Shown: positions 20,585 through 32,232, numbered from the stretch's first letter. The stretch: 64,000 bases of DNA from Izhakiella australiensis (GCF_002006995.1 NZ_MRUL01000009.1:1-64000); one strand, 5' to 3'. Notes: generated from the sequence alone by a model not told the origin. Translations and numbers: made by a program.

Positions 20585-22657
20585 ATGTGGCGTCGAATTA
20601 TTTATCACCCTGAGGTCAATTACGCGCTACGCCAGACGCTGGTGCTTTGCTTACCCGTTGCGGTAGGATGGCTGCTCGGTGATTTACAAAGAGGGCTCCT
20701 TTTCGCGCTGATCCCCGCCTGTTGCAACATCGCCGGTCTGGATACCCCGCATAAGCGCTTCTTTAAACGCCTGGTCGTCGGCGGCTGCCTGTTTGCGTTC
20801 AGCAGCTTTGCCATTCAGTATCTTGGCCTGCTGAACGTCCCCCTGCCGCTGATCATGTTTGTCATGACGATGCTGTTAGGCATCACCGGCGAAATTAGCC
20901 CGCTGCACGGGCGCCTGCTCCCCGGTTCGCTGATCGCCGCGATCTTCACCATCAGCCTTGAAGGGCGCATGCCAATCTGGCAGCCGCCGCTGCTCTACAT
21001 CCTTGGCACCATATGGTACGGACTGTTCAACTGGTTCTGGTTCTGGCTGTGGAAAGAGCAGCCCATGCGGGAAACCCTGAGCCTGCTTTATCGCGAGCTG
21101 GCCGACTACTGCGAAACAAAATATACCCTGCTAACCAGGCTGACCGACCCGGAAAAAACCCTGCCGCCCCTGCTGGCGCGCCAGCAAAAAGCAGTCGACC
21201 TGATTAACCTCTGCTATCAGCAGATGCATATGCTGTCGGGGGGCAATCACAATTATTACAAGCGGCTGACGCGCGCCTTTCAGGTCGCACTTGATTTGCA
21301 AGAGCATATCGCCGTCAGCCTGCATCAGCCTGAAGAGGTGCAAAAGCTGGTCGAGCAAAGCCACGCTGAAGCGGTGATCCGCTGGAATGCACAGACCATC
21401 GCCAACCGCCTGCGGGTGCTGGCAGATGATATCCTCTATCATCGCCTGCCTGACCGCTTCAGCATGAACAAACAGCTAAGCGCACTGGAAAAAATCACCC
21501 GCCATCATAACGATAATCCGGTCGGTCATTTCTGCTATCACCATTTCAGCCGCATCGGCCGGGTGTTGCGCACTCAGCGACCGCTGTACCAGCGCGATCT
21601 GATGGCCGATCGCCAACGGCGCCTGCCGCTTATACCGGCGCTGCGCAGCTATCTGTCGCTTAAATCTTCGGCGTTGCGTACCGCCGCGCGCTTTGCGGTA
21701 ATGCTCAGCTTCGCCAGCATCCTCGCGCTGTTTCTCAACATGCCCAAGCCTTACTGGGTACTGATGACCACCATGTTCGTCAGCCAGAACGGCTACAGCG
21801 CTACCCGGGTACGTATCCAGCACCGGGCGCTGGGCACCCTCGCCGGATTGGTTATTGCCGCCCTGTCACTGCGCCTGCACGTTCCCGATACTCTGGTACT
21901 GCCAGTTATGCTGCTGATCACCCTGGTGAGCTACCTGTTTATTCGTAAATATTACGGCTGGGCAATGGTCGGCTTTACGGTCACGGCGGTGTATTCGTTG
22001 CAGCTGCTGTCGCTCAACGGCGCGGACTTTCTCTGGCCGCGCTTGCTGGATACGCTACTGGGCTGCCTTATTGCCTTTGGCGGCATGCTCTGGCTGTGGC
22101 CACAGTGGCAAAGCGGTCTGCTGCGCCAGAACGCCCACGACGCGCTTGGCGCTTATCAGTCAGCACTTCAGCTTCTGTTGGGTAATGAACAACAGCCGGA
22201 AAAACTGGCCTACCAGCGCATTGTGGTTAACCAGGCCCATAACGCCCTGTTCAACTCGCTGAATCAGGCGATGCAGGAACCGGCGTTTAATGCCCATTAT
22301 CTGGCCGATATGAAGCTCTGGGTCACTCACAGCCAGTTTATCGTCGAGCATATCAACGCGATGACCATTCTGGCGCGTGAACATACCATGCTTACATCAG
22401 CCCTCGCTGAGCGCTATCTGCAAACCTGCGAAATTGCGCTTCAGCGCTGTCAGCAGCGGCTGGAGTATGATGGTCCGGGCTCTGACACCAATATTATGGA
22501 AGCGCCGGAAAACTTTCACGAAGGGCCGATTACCGTAGTAGAACGCCACGTCAGGCGCATTCTCAGTCATCTGAAGGTGATGCATACCATTTCATCGCTG
22601 GCCTGGTCGCAGCGGCCGCATCATGGCAAGTGGCTGGCGGGAAAACTGCGCAAATAG
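20585..22657 (+). CDS. yhfK: FUSC-family inner-membrane protein YhfK
   Basis: A large membrane protein of the FUSC/YccS-YhfK family; function not established, possibly aromatic or small-molecule efflux by analogy. The 690 residues have two blocks of membrane segments (about 15-145 and 375-500) separated by cytoplasmic helices. The FUSC core reads MPKPYWVLMTTMFVSQNGYS then RIQHRALGTLAG. It lies right after crp as in E. coli (696 residues). Confidence 0.9.
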   Translation: MWRRIIYHPEVNYALRQTLVLCLPVAVGWLLGDLQRGLLFALIPACCNIAGLDTPHKRFFKRLVVGGCLFAFSSFAIQYLGLLNVPLPLIMFVMTMLLGITGEISPLHGRLLPGSLIAAIFTISLEGRMPIWQPPLLYILGTIWYGLFNWFWFWLWKEQPMRETLSLLYRELADYCETKYTLLTRLTDPEKTLPPLLARQQKAVDLINLCYQQMHMLSGGNHNYYKRLTRAFQVALDLQEHIAVSLHQPEEVQKLVEQSHAEAVIRWNAQTIANRLRVLADDILYHRLPDRFSMNKQLSALEKITRHHNDNPVGHFCYHHFSRIGRVLRTQRPLYQRDLMADRQRRLPLIPALRSYLSLKSSALRTAARFAVMLSFASILALFLNMPKPYWVLMTTMFVSQNGYSATRVRIQHRALGTLAGLVIAALSLRLHVPDTLVLPVMLLITLVSYLFIRKYYGWAMVGFTVTAVYSLQLLSLNGADFLWPRLLDTLLGCLIAFGGMLWLWPQWQSGLLRQNAHDALGAYQSALQLLLGNEQQPEKLAYQRIVVNQAHNALFNSLNQAMQEPAFNAHYLADMKLWVTHSQFIVEHINAMTILAREHTMLTSALAERYLQTCEIALQRCQQRLEYDGPGSDTNIMEAPENFHEGPITVVERHVRRILSHLKVMHTISSLAWSQRPHHGKWLAGKLRK

Positions 22658-22726
22658 TGGTTTATGGCTGAGCGGCAAATGCCGCGCCGGGATAAATGGC
22701 CGCCTGCGTCGGGGCGGCGCAGTGAA

Positions 22727-23968
<1,242 letters not shown>

Positions 23969-23979
23969 TCAATCGTCAA

Positions 23980-24009
23980 ATTGAAAATATAATCATAAAA
24001 TATGCATAA
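23980..24009 (-). promoter_or_regulatory. Candidate ArgR (ARG box) region upstream of argD
   Basis: An AT-rich stretch read on the minus strand as TATGCATATTTTATGATT, followed by TATATTTTCAATTT. The first partly matches the ARG-box consensus TGAAT-N4-ATTCA. ArgR control of argD is known in E. coli; the match here is imperfect and is offered as a candidate only. Confidence 0.3.
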
Positions 24010-24034
24010 AAAGTCACCTCAAGGCAACATAAAT

Positions 24035-24610
24035 TCAACGTTGTAAGAAATTATCCAGCAGCTGAAGCCCCTGCTCGCTGAGTATGCTTTCCGGGTGAAA
24101 CTGCACCCCTTCCAGCGCCAGGTGCCGATGGCGCAGCCCCATAATTTCATCGCGCTCGCCGTCACGCATACTCCACGCTGTGACTTCAAAGCAGGCGGGT
24201 AAGGTCGCGGCTTCCACCACCAGTGAATGATAGCGTGTTACGCTCAGGGGCTGATTCAACCCGGCGAACACACCCTGCTGCTGATGCGTAATCTGCGACA
24301 CCTTGCCGTGCATCACCTGGCGGGCGCGGACGACGCGGCCGCCAAACGCCTGCGCCAGCGCCTGATGCCCCAGGCAAACGCCAAGAATGGGAAGCTTTCC
24401 GGCAAAGTGGCAGATCGCCGCCAGCGAAATACCGGCTTCATTCGGAGAACAGGGGCCGGGTGATATCACCAGATGGTCAGGACGACGCGCGCTAATCTCT
24501 TGCAGTGAGATCGCGTCGTTGCGGTAAACGTCAACCTCAGCGCCTAGCTGGCAGAAATACTGGTAAAGATTCCAGGTAAATGAGTCATAGTTATCGATAA
24601 GCAGCAGCAT
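24035..24610 (-). CDS. pabA: Aminodeoxychorismate synthase, glutaminase component
   Basis: PabA releases ammonia from glutamine for PabB to convert chorismate to aminodeoxychorismate in folate synthesis. It is a class I glutamine amidotransferase: nucleophile in GVCLGHQ, catalytic His and Glu in GVQFHPES. It starts [21 protein letters not shown] 24608-24610 is preceded by GGAG; 191 residues. It lies 44 bp downstream of the fic remnant. Confidence 0.95.
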   Translation of the reverse strand: MLLLIDNYDSFTWNLYQYFCQLGAEVDVYRNDAISLQEISARRPDHLVISPGPCSPNEAGISLAAICHFAGKLPILGVCLGHQALAQAFGGRVVRARQVMHGKVSQITHQQQGVFAGLNQPLSVTRYHSLVVEAATLPACFEVTAWSMRDGERDEIMGLRHRHLALEGVQFHPESILSEQGLQLLDNFLQR

Positions 24611-24654
24611 AGGCACTCCGGCCAAAAAGAAACGCCGCTATTCTACGCATTTTT

Positions 24655-25203
24655 TTACTGAGGAATATTTATTACTTTTTGCAAAATTGCGGCCAGCGCC
24701 TTGCTATCGCCCCGTATGCCCTGCTGTAACGCGGAATCCCATTCTGCACCGTTGGTTTTACGCCACTGAACGTCATAGCCGGCATGGATAATGAGCTGTT
24801 CGAGAAATAATCGCAGCGTTCGGCCATTACCACGACGAAACGGAGACAGTACGCTAAGTTCGCAGTAAAACCAGGCCAGTCGCGTCGCCAGGCTCTCCGC
24901 TGAAAGCAGCTCAAGCCGCGCCTCTTCCTCAAGGGAAGCCATCAGTGCGTTGCCCTGCTGCTCAAGGTATTCAAAGTGACAGCAGGGAATATCAAAGCGC
25001 TGAATATCGGTCACGCGCAGCTCACCGGCATCGTCCAGAACCTCGCCATACAAAGCCTGATGCAATGCGCACAAATGCGGCATGCCGGGATTAAAGGCGC
25101 CCAGCGCCAGCGTGGTTCCGGTCAATTGCAGGCTTGCCAACAGATTATCAGCACAGCGCTGCTGCCAGAGGTTTTGTTTTTGTTTGTCTGTCAGAGTCGC
25201 CAT
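24655..25203 (-). CDS. YhfG-Fic fusion with degenerate Fic motif
   Basis: Fic proteins transfer AMP to target hydroxyls; in E. coli the antitoxin YhfG is encoded just upstream of fic. Here one 182-residue frame occupies both places. Residues 1-29 (LTDKQKQNLW..., ASLQLTG) align with the start of YhfG; from ~31 on (LALGAFNPGMPHLC) it aligns with Fic from about residue 47. The Fic motif reads SPFRRGNGR (120-128), with Ser replacing the catalytic His; WAG is DAG. The antitoxin motif SxxxE(G/N) reads SLQLTG, losing the Glu. The start has a strong GGAGG. AMPylation activity is unlikely. Confidence 0.8.
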   Translation of the reverse strand: MATLTDKQKQNLWQQRCADNLLASLQLTGTTLALGAFNPGMPHLCALHQALYGEVLDDAGELRVTDIQRFDIPCCHFEYLEQQGNALMASLEEEARLELLSAESLATRLAWFYCELSVLSPFRRGNGRTLRLFLEQLIIHAGYDVQWRKTNGAEWDSALQQGIRGDSKALAAILQKVINIPQ

Positions 25204-25267
25204 GCTGCTTCCTCCACGTTTATCGTGCAGTAAGTATAAGCAGCATTATCTGGCTTTGCTGGCGTCC

Positions 25268-25289
25268 GGGCGCGATAGATGTCGCGCCC
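25268..25289 (-). other. Hairpin downstream of ppiA
   Basis: GGGCGCGA (25268-25275) and TCGCGCCC (25282-25289) form a GC-rich stem with a 6-nt loop just after the ppiA stop. There is no T-run on the minus strand, so termination, if any, would need Rho. It may serve as a 3' end stabiliser. Confidence 0.5.
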
Positions 25290-25298
25290 GCTGCGCTG

Positions 25299-25871
25299 TC
25301 AGGGAAGCACTTTTGCCGAAAGGATCACAACAGGTTTTACCGGTACGTTCTGGTAAGGCCCGACGTTATGAGTCTGCACCTGGGCGATTTTATCCGCCAC
25401 ATCCATGCCTTTAACCACTTTGCCAAACACCGCGTAGCCAAAATCACGCTGGCCGTGGTCCAGGAAAGCATTATCAGCAATGTTGATGAAGAACTGGCTG
25501 GTGGCGCTGTCCTTATCTGCAGTACGCGCCATGGCGATAGTTCCGCGACTGTTAAGCAGGCCGTTGTCCGCCTCATTTTTAATCGGCGGGTTAGTATTTT
25601 TCTGCTGCATTTCAGCGGTGAATCCGCCGCCCTGAATCATAAAGCCCGGAATAACGCGGTGAAAAATGGTGTTGTTATAAAAACCGCTGTTCACATAATC
25701 AACGAAATTCTTAACCGATATCGGGGCTTTCTGGTTATTCAGTTCGAGTTCTATATTGCCAGCAGAGGTCGTCAGCATAACGTGCGTATCATTTTTAGCA
25801 GCCAGAACCGGGGCTGATACGGCAGACAACATTAAAACCGTGGAAAGGGCTGTGAGCGTGCGTTTAAACAT
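25299..25871 (-). CDS. ppiA: Periplasmic peptidyl-prolyl isomerase A (cyclophilin)
   Basis: A periplasmic cyclophilin that catalyses prolyl isomerisation. The signal peptide runs [20 protein letters not shown] to about VLA-AKND. Cyclophilin core: [45 protein letters not shown]. The 190 residues equal E. coli PpiA. It is divergent from tsgA across 259 bp. Confidence 0.95.
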   Translation of the reverse strand: MFKRTLTALSTVLMLSAVSAPVLAAKNDTHVMLTTSAGNIELELNNQKAPISVKNFVDYVNSGFYNNTIFHRVIPGFMIQGGGFTAEMQQKNTNPPIKNEADNGLLNSRGTIAMARTADKDSATSQFFINIADNAFLDHGQRDFGYAVFGKVVKGMDVADKIAQVQTHNVGPYQNVPVKPVVILSAKVLP

Positions 25872-26130
25872 GAATCATTCCTTAATGAGGCAGCAAACAA
25901 CAAACCAACAAGATTCTAAAGAGTGGTTAACCACCGCGCCAGCATTTTACCGATATTTACCTGCGAGTTAATGCGGCACGCTCAAAATACGAGCGACAAA
26001 AGGTGACTGGACTCACAAATCGCATGAATACGAAGATATTTGTTTCATTATTTATTTATGAGGATCACGATACTGAGTAAAATAAGCGCAGCTTTTTTTA
26101 AGGTTTTCTTTACAATATACAGGTTGTTTT

Positions 26131-27318
26131 ATGTCTAATCACGATCGTATCGGTCTTACCTGGATTAGTTTCCTCTCCTATGCCCTGACCGGGGCGCTGG
26201 TTATCGTAACCGGCGTGGTAATGGGTGATATTGCTAAATATTTTGATATGCCAGTGTCAGAAATGAGCAATACTTTTACCTTTCTGAACAGCGGCATTCT
26301 GGTTGCTATTTTCCTTAATGCCTGGTTGATGGAAATTATTCCACTCAAGCGTCAGCTGATATTCGGTTTTATATTAATGCTGCTGGCCGTAATCGGCTTA
26401 ATGCTAACCAAAAGCCTGATGCTGTTCTCAGTATGCATGTTCGTGCTGGGCGTGGTGAGCGGCATTACCATGTCGATTGGTACCTTCCTGATTACCCATT
26501 TATATGATGGTCGTCAGCGCGGCGCACGCTTACTTTTTACCGATTCTTTCTTCAGCATGGCCGGCACCCTGTTCCCGGTTCTTGCCGCCTGGCTACTTGC
26601 CCACACCCTGCCCTGGTTCTGGGTTTACGTGTGCATCGGTGTAATCTATCTGGCCATCTTTATTTTGACACTGAGCGTGAAGTTTCCGCAGCTAGGTAAA
26701 ACCGCGTCGAATGAAAACCAGCCGCCGGTGGAAAAAGAAAAATGGGGCGTAGGCGTGGCACTGCTCGCCGTTGCTGCTCTCTGCTATATCCTTGGACAGT
26801 TAGGCTTCATTTCCTGGGTGCCGCAGTATGCCAATGCAAATCTGAACATGAATATGCTGCAGGCAGGCGGTCTGGTAGGCAGTTTCTGGACGGCTTACAT
26901 GGTGGGCATGTGGGCCTTCAGCGCCGTGTTACGCTTCTTCGATCCTCAGCGCATCGTTACGGTACTGGCGCTGCTGGCCACGGCGCTGATGTACTGGTTC
27001 GTTAACAGCGGCGATCCGGCAATGCTGAAATGGATTATCTTGGCTCTTGGCTTTGTCTCCAGCGCGATTTACACCACCATCATTACGCTGGGCTCGCTGC
27101 AAACTAAAGTTTCCTCGCCGAAGCTGGTTAACTTTATTCTGACCTGCGGCACGGTCGGGACCATGCTGACATTTGTGGTTACCGCGCCAATCGTCAGTCA
27201 TTACAGCGTGCTTACCGCGCTGAAAACCGCTAACGGCCTGTACGCAATTGTGTTCCTGATGTGCCTGCTGCTTGGCTTCGTGACTAAGCATCGCAGCCAC
27301 GGTAACTGGAAACACTAA
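26131..27318 (+). CDS. tsgA: MFS transporter TsgA
   Basis: A 12-helix major-facilitator protein of unconfirmed substrate; the name comes from tellurite/selenite-responsive growth phenotypes in Salmonella. 395 residues versus 393 in E. coli. Typical segments are [40 protein letters not shown] and the loop [14 protein letters not shown]. In E. coli nirBDC-cysG follows; here codA lies convergent instead. Confidence 0.92.
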   Translation: MSNHDRIGLTWISFLSYALTGALVIVTGVVMGDIAKYFDMPVSEMSNTFTFLNSGILVAIFLNAWLMEIIPLKRQLIFGFILMLLAVIGLMLTKSLMLFSVCMFVLGVVSGITMSIGTFLITHLYDGRQRGARLLFTDSFFSMAGTLFPVLAAWLLAHTLPWFWVYVCIGVIYLAIFILTLSVKFPQLGKTASNENQPPVEKEKWGVGVALLAVAALCYILGQLGFISWVPQYANANLNMNMLQAGGLVGSFWTAYMVGMWAFSAVLRFFDPQRIVTVLALLATALMYWFVNSGDPAMLKWIILALGFVSSAIYTTIITLGSLQTKVSSPKLVNFILTCGTVGTMLTFVVTAPIVSHYSVLTALKTANGLYAIVFLMCLLLGFVTKHRSHGNWKH

Positions 27319-27329
27319 GCTTTAAACCT

Positions 27330-27351
27330 CAGCTCCCGCTAAAGGGAGCTG
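27330..27351 (+). other. Hairpin downstream of tsgA
   Basis: CAGCTCCC (27330-27337) and GGGAGCTG (27344-27351) pair around a GCTAAA loop, 12 bp after the tsgA stop. The downstream TCTGCTCTG is a poor T-run, so it is at best a weak terminator. Confidence 0.5.
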
Positions 27352-27373
27352 TCTGCTCTGACTTCACGCTGAC

Positions 27374-28657
27374 TTACCGCGTGAAGTCGATTGCTTCTTG
27401 CTGCTCCAGATACAGCGTTGAGCTGGCGGGTTCCGTTGCCGCAATCACCTTCCCCGCCCGCACCGAATAGCGTACCGGCACCTGACGCCGCAGCGCATCA
27501 AATCCATTTTCAGCTGGCAGGATAACCAGACTCGCCGGATTGCCGGTGTGAATCCCGTAATCTTTTAGCTGCAACGTGCGCGCGCTATTGCGCGTAATCA
27601 GATCGAGACCGGCGTTAATCTGGTCATAGCCCATTAGCTGACATACGTGCAGCCCCATATGCAGCACCTGCAGCATATTGCCGGTCCCCAGCGGATACCA
27701 GGGATCAAACACGTCATCATGGCCGAAGCAGACGTTAATGCCGGCAGCCAGCATCTCTTTAACCCGGGTAATACCACGTCGTTTGGGGTAATCATCAAAG
27801 CGCCCCTGCAGATGGATATTCACCAGCGGATTAGCCACAAAATTAATCTTCGACAGCTTAAGCAGCCGAAACAGGCGGGAGGTATAAGCGCCGTTATAGG
27901 AGTGCATCGCGGTGGTGTGACTGGCCGTAACGCGCGCGCCCATATTTTCTTTATGCGCTAATGCGGCCACCGTCTCAACAAAGCGCGACTGCTCATCGTC
28001 TATTTCATCGCAGTGTACGTCAACCTGACGCTGATATTTCTGCGCCAGCGCAAACGCGATATGCAGCGACTCTACGCCGTATTCACGGGTAAACTCGAAA
28101 TGGGGAATCGCCCCAACCACATCGGCGCCCAACTTCAGCGCTTCTTCCAACAGCGCTGCGCCATCCGGATAAGAAATAATCCCTTCCTGTGGAAAAGCCA
28201 CCAGCTGCAAATCCACCCAGGGCGCCATTTCCCGCTTAACCTCAAGCATCGCTTTAAGCGCCGTCAGCGAGGGGTCGGAGACATCAACGTGCGTCCGCAC
28301 GTGCTGGATGCCGTTAGCAAGCTGCCACTTAAGCGTCTGCTTCGCGCGCGTTTTAACATCGTCATGGGTTAACAGCGCTTTGCGTTCTGCCCAGCGCTCA
28401 ATGCCTTCAAATAGCGTACCGGAGCGATTCCAGGAAGGCTCGCCAGCGGTCTGGGTCGTATCAAGGTGAATATGCGGTTCTATAAACGGTGGAATGGCCA
28501 GTCCGCCTTCGCCGTGCAGGCTTGATTCATCCTGCGGACAATTCTTCAACTGCGGTCCGATGCGGCTTATTTTTCCGGCGGCAATGTCAATCTGCCACAA
28601 TCCCTCCTGCCCCGGTAAACGCACGTGGGTGATCCGTTTTAGTGGCGAACCATGCAT
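27374..28657 (-). CDS. codA: Cytosine deaminase
   Basis: CodA deaminates cytosine to uracil for pyrimidine salvage. Amidohydrolase metal and catalytic residues are visible: [34 protein letters not shown] and [19 protein letters not shown] choose ATG 28655-28657 rather than ATG 28661-28663. AAGGAG abuts the latter but is 6 bp from the former, which gives 427 residues, the E. coli length. The permease gene codB is not adjacent, unlike E. coli codBA, so uptake must be encoded elsewhere. Confidence 0.92.
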   Translation of the reverse strand: MHGSPLKRITHVRLPGQEGLWQIDIAAGKISRIGPQLKNCPQDESSLHGEGGLAIPPFIEPHIHLDTTQTAGEPSWNRSGTLFEGIERWAERKALLTHDDVKTRAKQTLKWQLANGIQHVRTHVDVSDPSLTALKAMLEVKREMAPWVDLQLVAFPQEGIISYPDGAALLEEALKLGADVVGAIPHFEFTREYGVESLHIAFALAQKYQRQVDVHCDEIDDEQSRFVETVAALAHKENMGARVTASHTTAMHSYNGAYTSRLFRLLKLSKINFVANPLVNIHLQGRFDDYPKRRGITRVKEMLAAGINVCFGHDDVFDPWYPLGTGNMLQVLHMGLHVCQLMGYDQINAGLDLITRNSARTLQLKDYGIHTGNPASLVILPAENGFDALRRQVPVRYSVRAGKVIAATEPASSTLYLEQQEAIDFTR

Positions 28658-28800
28658 AAACATCTCCTTCGGTTACGATGATGTCTTTACCCTGGCACGG
28701 TTTTCACGACTTGAAAATAGCGAGGCGGGCGTAAAAGCGGTAAAAAGCCGATCGGCCAGCAAGCGTTTGATGCCCGGGCAGGCGAGCCAGCGTTCAAATA

Positions 28801-28827
28801 AAAAACCCCGACGTCACGACGCCGGGG
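28801..28827 (-). terminator. Intrinsic terminator of trpS
   Basis: On the minus strand CCCCGGCGTCGTGACGTCGG continues into GG and TTTTTT. CCCCG (28806-28810) and CGGGG (28823-28827) form the base of the stem, with a mismatch and inner pairs above. It lies 31 bp beyond the trpS stop. Confidence 0.85.
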
Positions 28828-28857
28828 CCAGTCTGGTCTTTGCAGAGGAACAGGAAA

Positions 28858-29862
28858 TTAAGGCTTAGCAACAAAGCCTATGGCCTGATAGACCTTTTTC
28901 AGCGTTTCCTGGGCCATCGCACGGGCTTTTTCCGCGCCGTCGCGCATCACCCCTTCAAGGAAGGCCTCGTCGTTACGATAACGATGATAGCGCTCCTGCA
29001 GCTCGGTGAGCATCCCGGATACTGCATCCGCGACTTCGCCTTTGAGATGACCGTACATTTTACCTTCGAACGACCTCTCCAGCTCAGCGATTGACTGACC
29101 GGTTACGCCGGAAAGAATATCCAGCAGGTTAGAAACTCCGGCTTTTTCTTTAATATCGTAACGCACCACCGGCGGCTCGTCGGAGTCAGTGACCGCCCGC
29201 TTGATTTTTTTCACCACCGATTTGGGATCTTCCAACAGGCCAATCACGTTATTGCGGTTGTCGTCTGACTTCGACATTTTTTTCGTCGGCTCCAGCAACG
29301 ACATCACGCGCGCGCCGGATTTAGGAATAAACGGTTCAGGCACGCGGAAAATATCGCCATAAAGCGCGTTAAAACGCGAGGCGATATCGCGGCTCAGCTC
29401 GAGGTGCTGCTTCTGATCCTCACCCACCGGCACCTGATGCGTCTGATAAAGCAGAATATCGGCAGCCATCAGCACCGGGTAATCGAACAGGCCGGCATTG
29501 ATATTCTCTTCGTAGCGCGCCGACTTGTCCTTAAACTGCGTCATGCGGCTTAGTTCGCCAAAATAGGTATAGCAATTCAGCACCCAACCGAGCTGCGTAT
29601 GCTCCGGCACGTGAGACTGCGCGAAGATAATACTCTTATTGGGATCGATGCCGCAGGCCAGATAAAGGGCCAGCGTATCCAGCGTCGCCTTACGCAATTT
29701 TTCCGGGTCCTGGCGCACCGTGATAGCGTGGAGATCGACAATGCAATATATACACTGATACTCATCCTGCATCTTTACCCACTGACGCAGCGCACCCATA
29801 TAGTTACCAATAGTCAGTTCACCGGAGGGTTGTGCGCCACTAAAAACGATGGGTTTACTCAT
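28858..29862 (-). CDS. trpS: Tryptophanyl-tRNA synthetase
   Basis: A class I aminoacyl-tRNA synthetase charging tRNA-Trp. The HIGH-like motif is TIGN in [20 protein letters not shown], and KMSKS is in [15 protein letters not shown]. The 334 residues equal E. coli TrpS. It is last in the dam-rpe-gph-trpS string, 15 bp after gph. Confidence 0.97.
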   Translation of the reverse strand: MSKPIVFSGAQPSGELTIGNYMGALRQWVKMQDEYQCIYCIVDLHAITVRQDPEKLRKATLDTLALYLACGIDPNKSIIFAQSHVPEHTQLGWVLNCYTYFGELSRMTQFKDKSARYEENINAGLFDYPVLMAADILLYQTHQVPVGEDQKQHLELSRDIASRFNALYGDIFRVPEPFIPKSGARVMSLLEPTKKMSKSDDNRNNVIGLLEDPKSVVKKIKRAVTDSDEPPVVRYDIKEKAGVSNLLDILSGVTGQSIAELERSFEGKMYGHLKGEVADAVSGMLTELQERYHRYRNDEAFLEGVMRDGAEKARAMAQETLKKVYQAIGFVAKP

Positions 29863-29877
29863 TGCTAATATCCTGAT

Positions 29878-30555
29878 TTACAGCCCTAATGCGGGCAGAA
29901 GCTGATTGAAATTATCGAGTACGACGTCGGGTCGGCTGCTGTTAATCGGCTCGCCGTGATTATAACCATACGTCATACCAACGCAGGGACATCCTGCCGC
30001 CTGCGCAGCGAGAATATCATTGCGTGAATCGCCAACAAATAACAGCGATTCTGGCAGCAGGCCAAATGTGCCTAATACCAAAAATAACGGCGCCGGATGG
30101 GGCTTCTTCTGAACGACGTCATCGCCGCCCAGCACCAACGAGAAGCAGTGCGCAATACCCAGAGAATGCAGCAATGGCGCAATAAAAGGCGTAGGTTTAT
30201 TGGTAACAATCGCCATCGGCAGGCCGCTGGCGGCCAGGGCCTCAAGCGTCGCCTTTACTTCAGGAAACAGTTTGCTGCCCTGCTCAACGGTACGGGCGTA
30301 ATGCTTATCAAACAGGGTGCGCGCATCATTGATTTGATGTTGCTGCGGCTCCGCGCCCAGCGCCCAGCGCAGGGCGCGGGTAACCATGATATCAGCACCA
30401 TTGCCTATCCAGGTAGCAACCCGGTCGATCCCTGGAGCAGGCAGATTCAGTTCAGTCAGGGCAAGATCCACCGCGTCGGCCAGCCCCGGCGCACTGTCCA
30501 CCAGCGTACCATCAAGATCGAATGCCAGCCCCTGAATATTAGTGAAATGAACCAT
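29878..30555 (-). CDS. gph: Phosphoglycolate phosphatase
   Basis: A HAD-superfamily phosphatase that clears 2-phosphoglycolate formed during repair of oxidative DNA ends. Motif I is [13 protein letters not shown], motif II IVTNKPT, the motif III Lys is in VQKKPHPAP, and motif IV is [15 protein letters not shown] 30553-30555 gives 225 residues, beginning [17 protein letters not shown] like E. coli Gph. The reading frame extends much further upstream, but that part lies inside rpe and lacks homology. It overlaps rpe by 17 bp. Confidence 0.94.
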   Translation of the reverse strand: MVHFTNIQGLAFDLDGTLVDSAPGLADAVDLALTELNLPAPGIDRVATWIGNGADIMVTRALRWALGAEPQQHQINDARTLFDKHYARTVEQGSKLFPEVKATLEALAASGLPMAIVTNKPTPFIAPLLHSLGIAHCFSLVLGGDDVVQKKPHPAPLFLVLGTFGLLPESLLFVGDSRNDILAAQAAGCPCVGMTYGYNHGEPINSSRPDVVLDNFNQLLPALGL

Positions 30556-31225
30556 GACGGGACTTCTCCAGTTCAGTGCGCATTTGTTCGATGACCTGCT
30601 GATAGTCAGGCTGGCCGAAAATAGCTGAACCGGCCACAAACATATCCGCACCGGCCGCCGCGATTTCAGCGATATTTTCAACCTTGACGCCGCCATCCAC
30701 CTCAAGGCGGATATCGTAACCGCTCTGATCAATACGCTTACGCGCCACGCGCAGCTTATCCAGGGTGGAAGGAATAAACGACTGGCCGCCAAAGCCCGGA
30801 TTCACCGACATAAGCAAAATGATATCCAGCTTATCCATCACGTAATCGAGGTAGCTCAGCGGCGTCGCCGGATTAAATACCAGCCCCGCTTTACAGCCGT
30901 GCTCTTTAATCAGTTGCAGGGTGCGGTCGATATGCTCAGAAGCTTCCGGATGGAAGGTAATAAAGCTGGCGCCCGCTTTGGCAAAGTCGGGAATCAGGCG
31001 GTCGACGGGCTTTACCATCAGATGAACGTCAATCGGCGCGGTGATGCCATAATCACGCAGCGCTTTTAGCACCATCGGCCCCATTGTCAGATTGGGAACA
31101 TAGTGGTTATCCATTACGTCGAAATGCACAACGTCGCCGCCGGCAGCCAGTACCTTAGCCGTATCCTCACCGAGTCGGGCGAAGTCTGCCGACAGAATCG
31201 AAGGGGCAATCAAAGGTTTTTTCAT
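30539..31225 (-). CDS. rpe: Ribulose-phosphate 3-epimerase
   Basis: Rpe interconverts ribulose-5-phosphate and xylulose-5-phosphate in the pentose phosphate pathway. It is a TIM barrel with [43 protein letters not shown] and [13 protein letters not shown]; metal ligands are the conserved His and Asp. It has 228 residues (225 in E. coli). Its last 17 bases overlap gph, suggesting translational coupling. Confidence 0.96.
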   Translation of the reverse strand: MKKPLIAPSILSADFARLGEDTAKVLAAGGDVVHFDVMDNHYVPNLTMGPMVLKALRDYGITAPIDVHLMVKPVDRLIPDFAKAGASFITFHPEASEHIDRTLQLIKEHGCKAGLVFNPATPLSYLDYVMDKLDIILLMSVNPGFGGQSFIPSTLDKLRVARKRIDQSGYDIRLEVDGGVKVENIAEIAAAGADMFVAGSAIFGQPDYQQVIEQMRTELEKSRHGSFH

Positions 31226-31292
31226 CCGTTTCTCCCAGTTCTTGCGCCTGGCTTCAGGCGGTTAGCAACGTAATTGTCATCAGATAACCGGC

Positions 31293-32108
31293 TTAAATAT
31301 ACAGGGCCAGCAGCTCATCGACTTTGATTCGACCGCCGCCGCGACTGCTAATTGAGCGTCTGACTTTGATCTGCATCAGGCGCGAAGCACTCTGATACCA
31401 TTCGCGGGTCAACGGCGTGTCGTGATTCGAAATCAAGACCGGTATCTGATGTTTCGCCGACAAAGTATTCGCCATTTCGGCCAGCAGTTGTTGCTCCTGC
31501 AGCGAAAAATTATTGGTATGGTATGCAGTAAAATTCGATGTGGCCGAAAGCGGCGCATAGGGTGGATCGCAATAGACAACCGCCCCTTTGCCTGCCTTGC
31601 TCAGAGTAACATCGTATGACTCACAGACAAAAGTTGCCTTCTGCGCGCACTCAGCAAACCAGTACAGCTCGTCTTCCGGAAAATAAGGCCGCCGGTATCG
31701 ACCAAAGGGCACGTTAAACTCACCGCTAAGGTTGTAACGGCACAGGCCGTTGAAACAGTAACGATTGAGATACAGAAACAACTGCGCCCGTTCGTAAGCA
31801 TCAGCGCTGCGATTAAAGCGCTCCCGCTGGGCGTAGTAAAAATCTGCCACATTGGATTGTTCGCTGAACAACTTGCGCGCATCCTGTACGAACTCGGCGG
31901 TGCGCGTCTTAACGATGTTGTACAGATTAATCAGATCGCTGTTGATATCCGCCAGGATATACTGCGGATAGTCGGTGTTAAGGAATACTGAACCTGCGCC
32001 AACGAATGGCTCAATCAGACACTCACCCTCAGGTAAATGACGTCGGATCTCATCCAGTAACGGGTATTTACCCCCGGCCCACTTCAAAAAAGCGCGATTT
32101 TTCTTCAT
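31293..32108 (-). CDS. dam: DNA adenine methylase Dam
   Basis: Dam methylates adenine N6 in GATC and controls mismatch repair strand choice, SeqA/oriC timing and gene expression. AdoMet motif I is FLKWAGGKYPLLDEIRRHLP, FVGAGSVFLN follows, and the catalytic DPPY is in VVYCDPPYAPLS. It has 271 residues (278 in E. coli). It sits between damX and rpe as in E. coli. Confidence 0.96.
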   Translation of the reverse strand: MKKNRAFLKWAGGKYPLLDEIRRHLPEGECLIEPFVGAGSVFLNTDYPQYILADINSDLINLYNIVKTRTAEFVQDARKLFSEQSNVADFYYAQRERFNRSADAYERAQLFLYLNRYCFNGLCRYNLSGEFNVPFGRYRRPYFPEDELYWFAECAQKATFVCESYDVTLSKAGKGAVVYCDPPYAPLSATSNFTAYHTNNFSLQEQQLLAEMANTLSAKHQIPVLISNHDTPLTREWYQSASRLMQIKVRRSISSRGGGRIKVDELLALYI

Positions 32109-32232
32109 GCCGTTATATTAGTTATTCTCTTCAGGCTGCGGCATAACCTACAGCTAAAGCGCTTTAAGAGTGTTGAACGATCCACTGTTATGCGGAGCAG
32201 AGCCGTTTAAACCGGCTCTGCCTGTATAGTGA

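Noticed and set aside
30556-30792. N-terminal extension of Gph
   Set aside because: The extra ~79 codons lie inside rpe in another frame and have no homology; ATG 30553-30555 matches the E. coli start.
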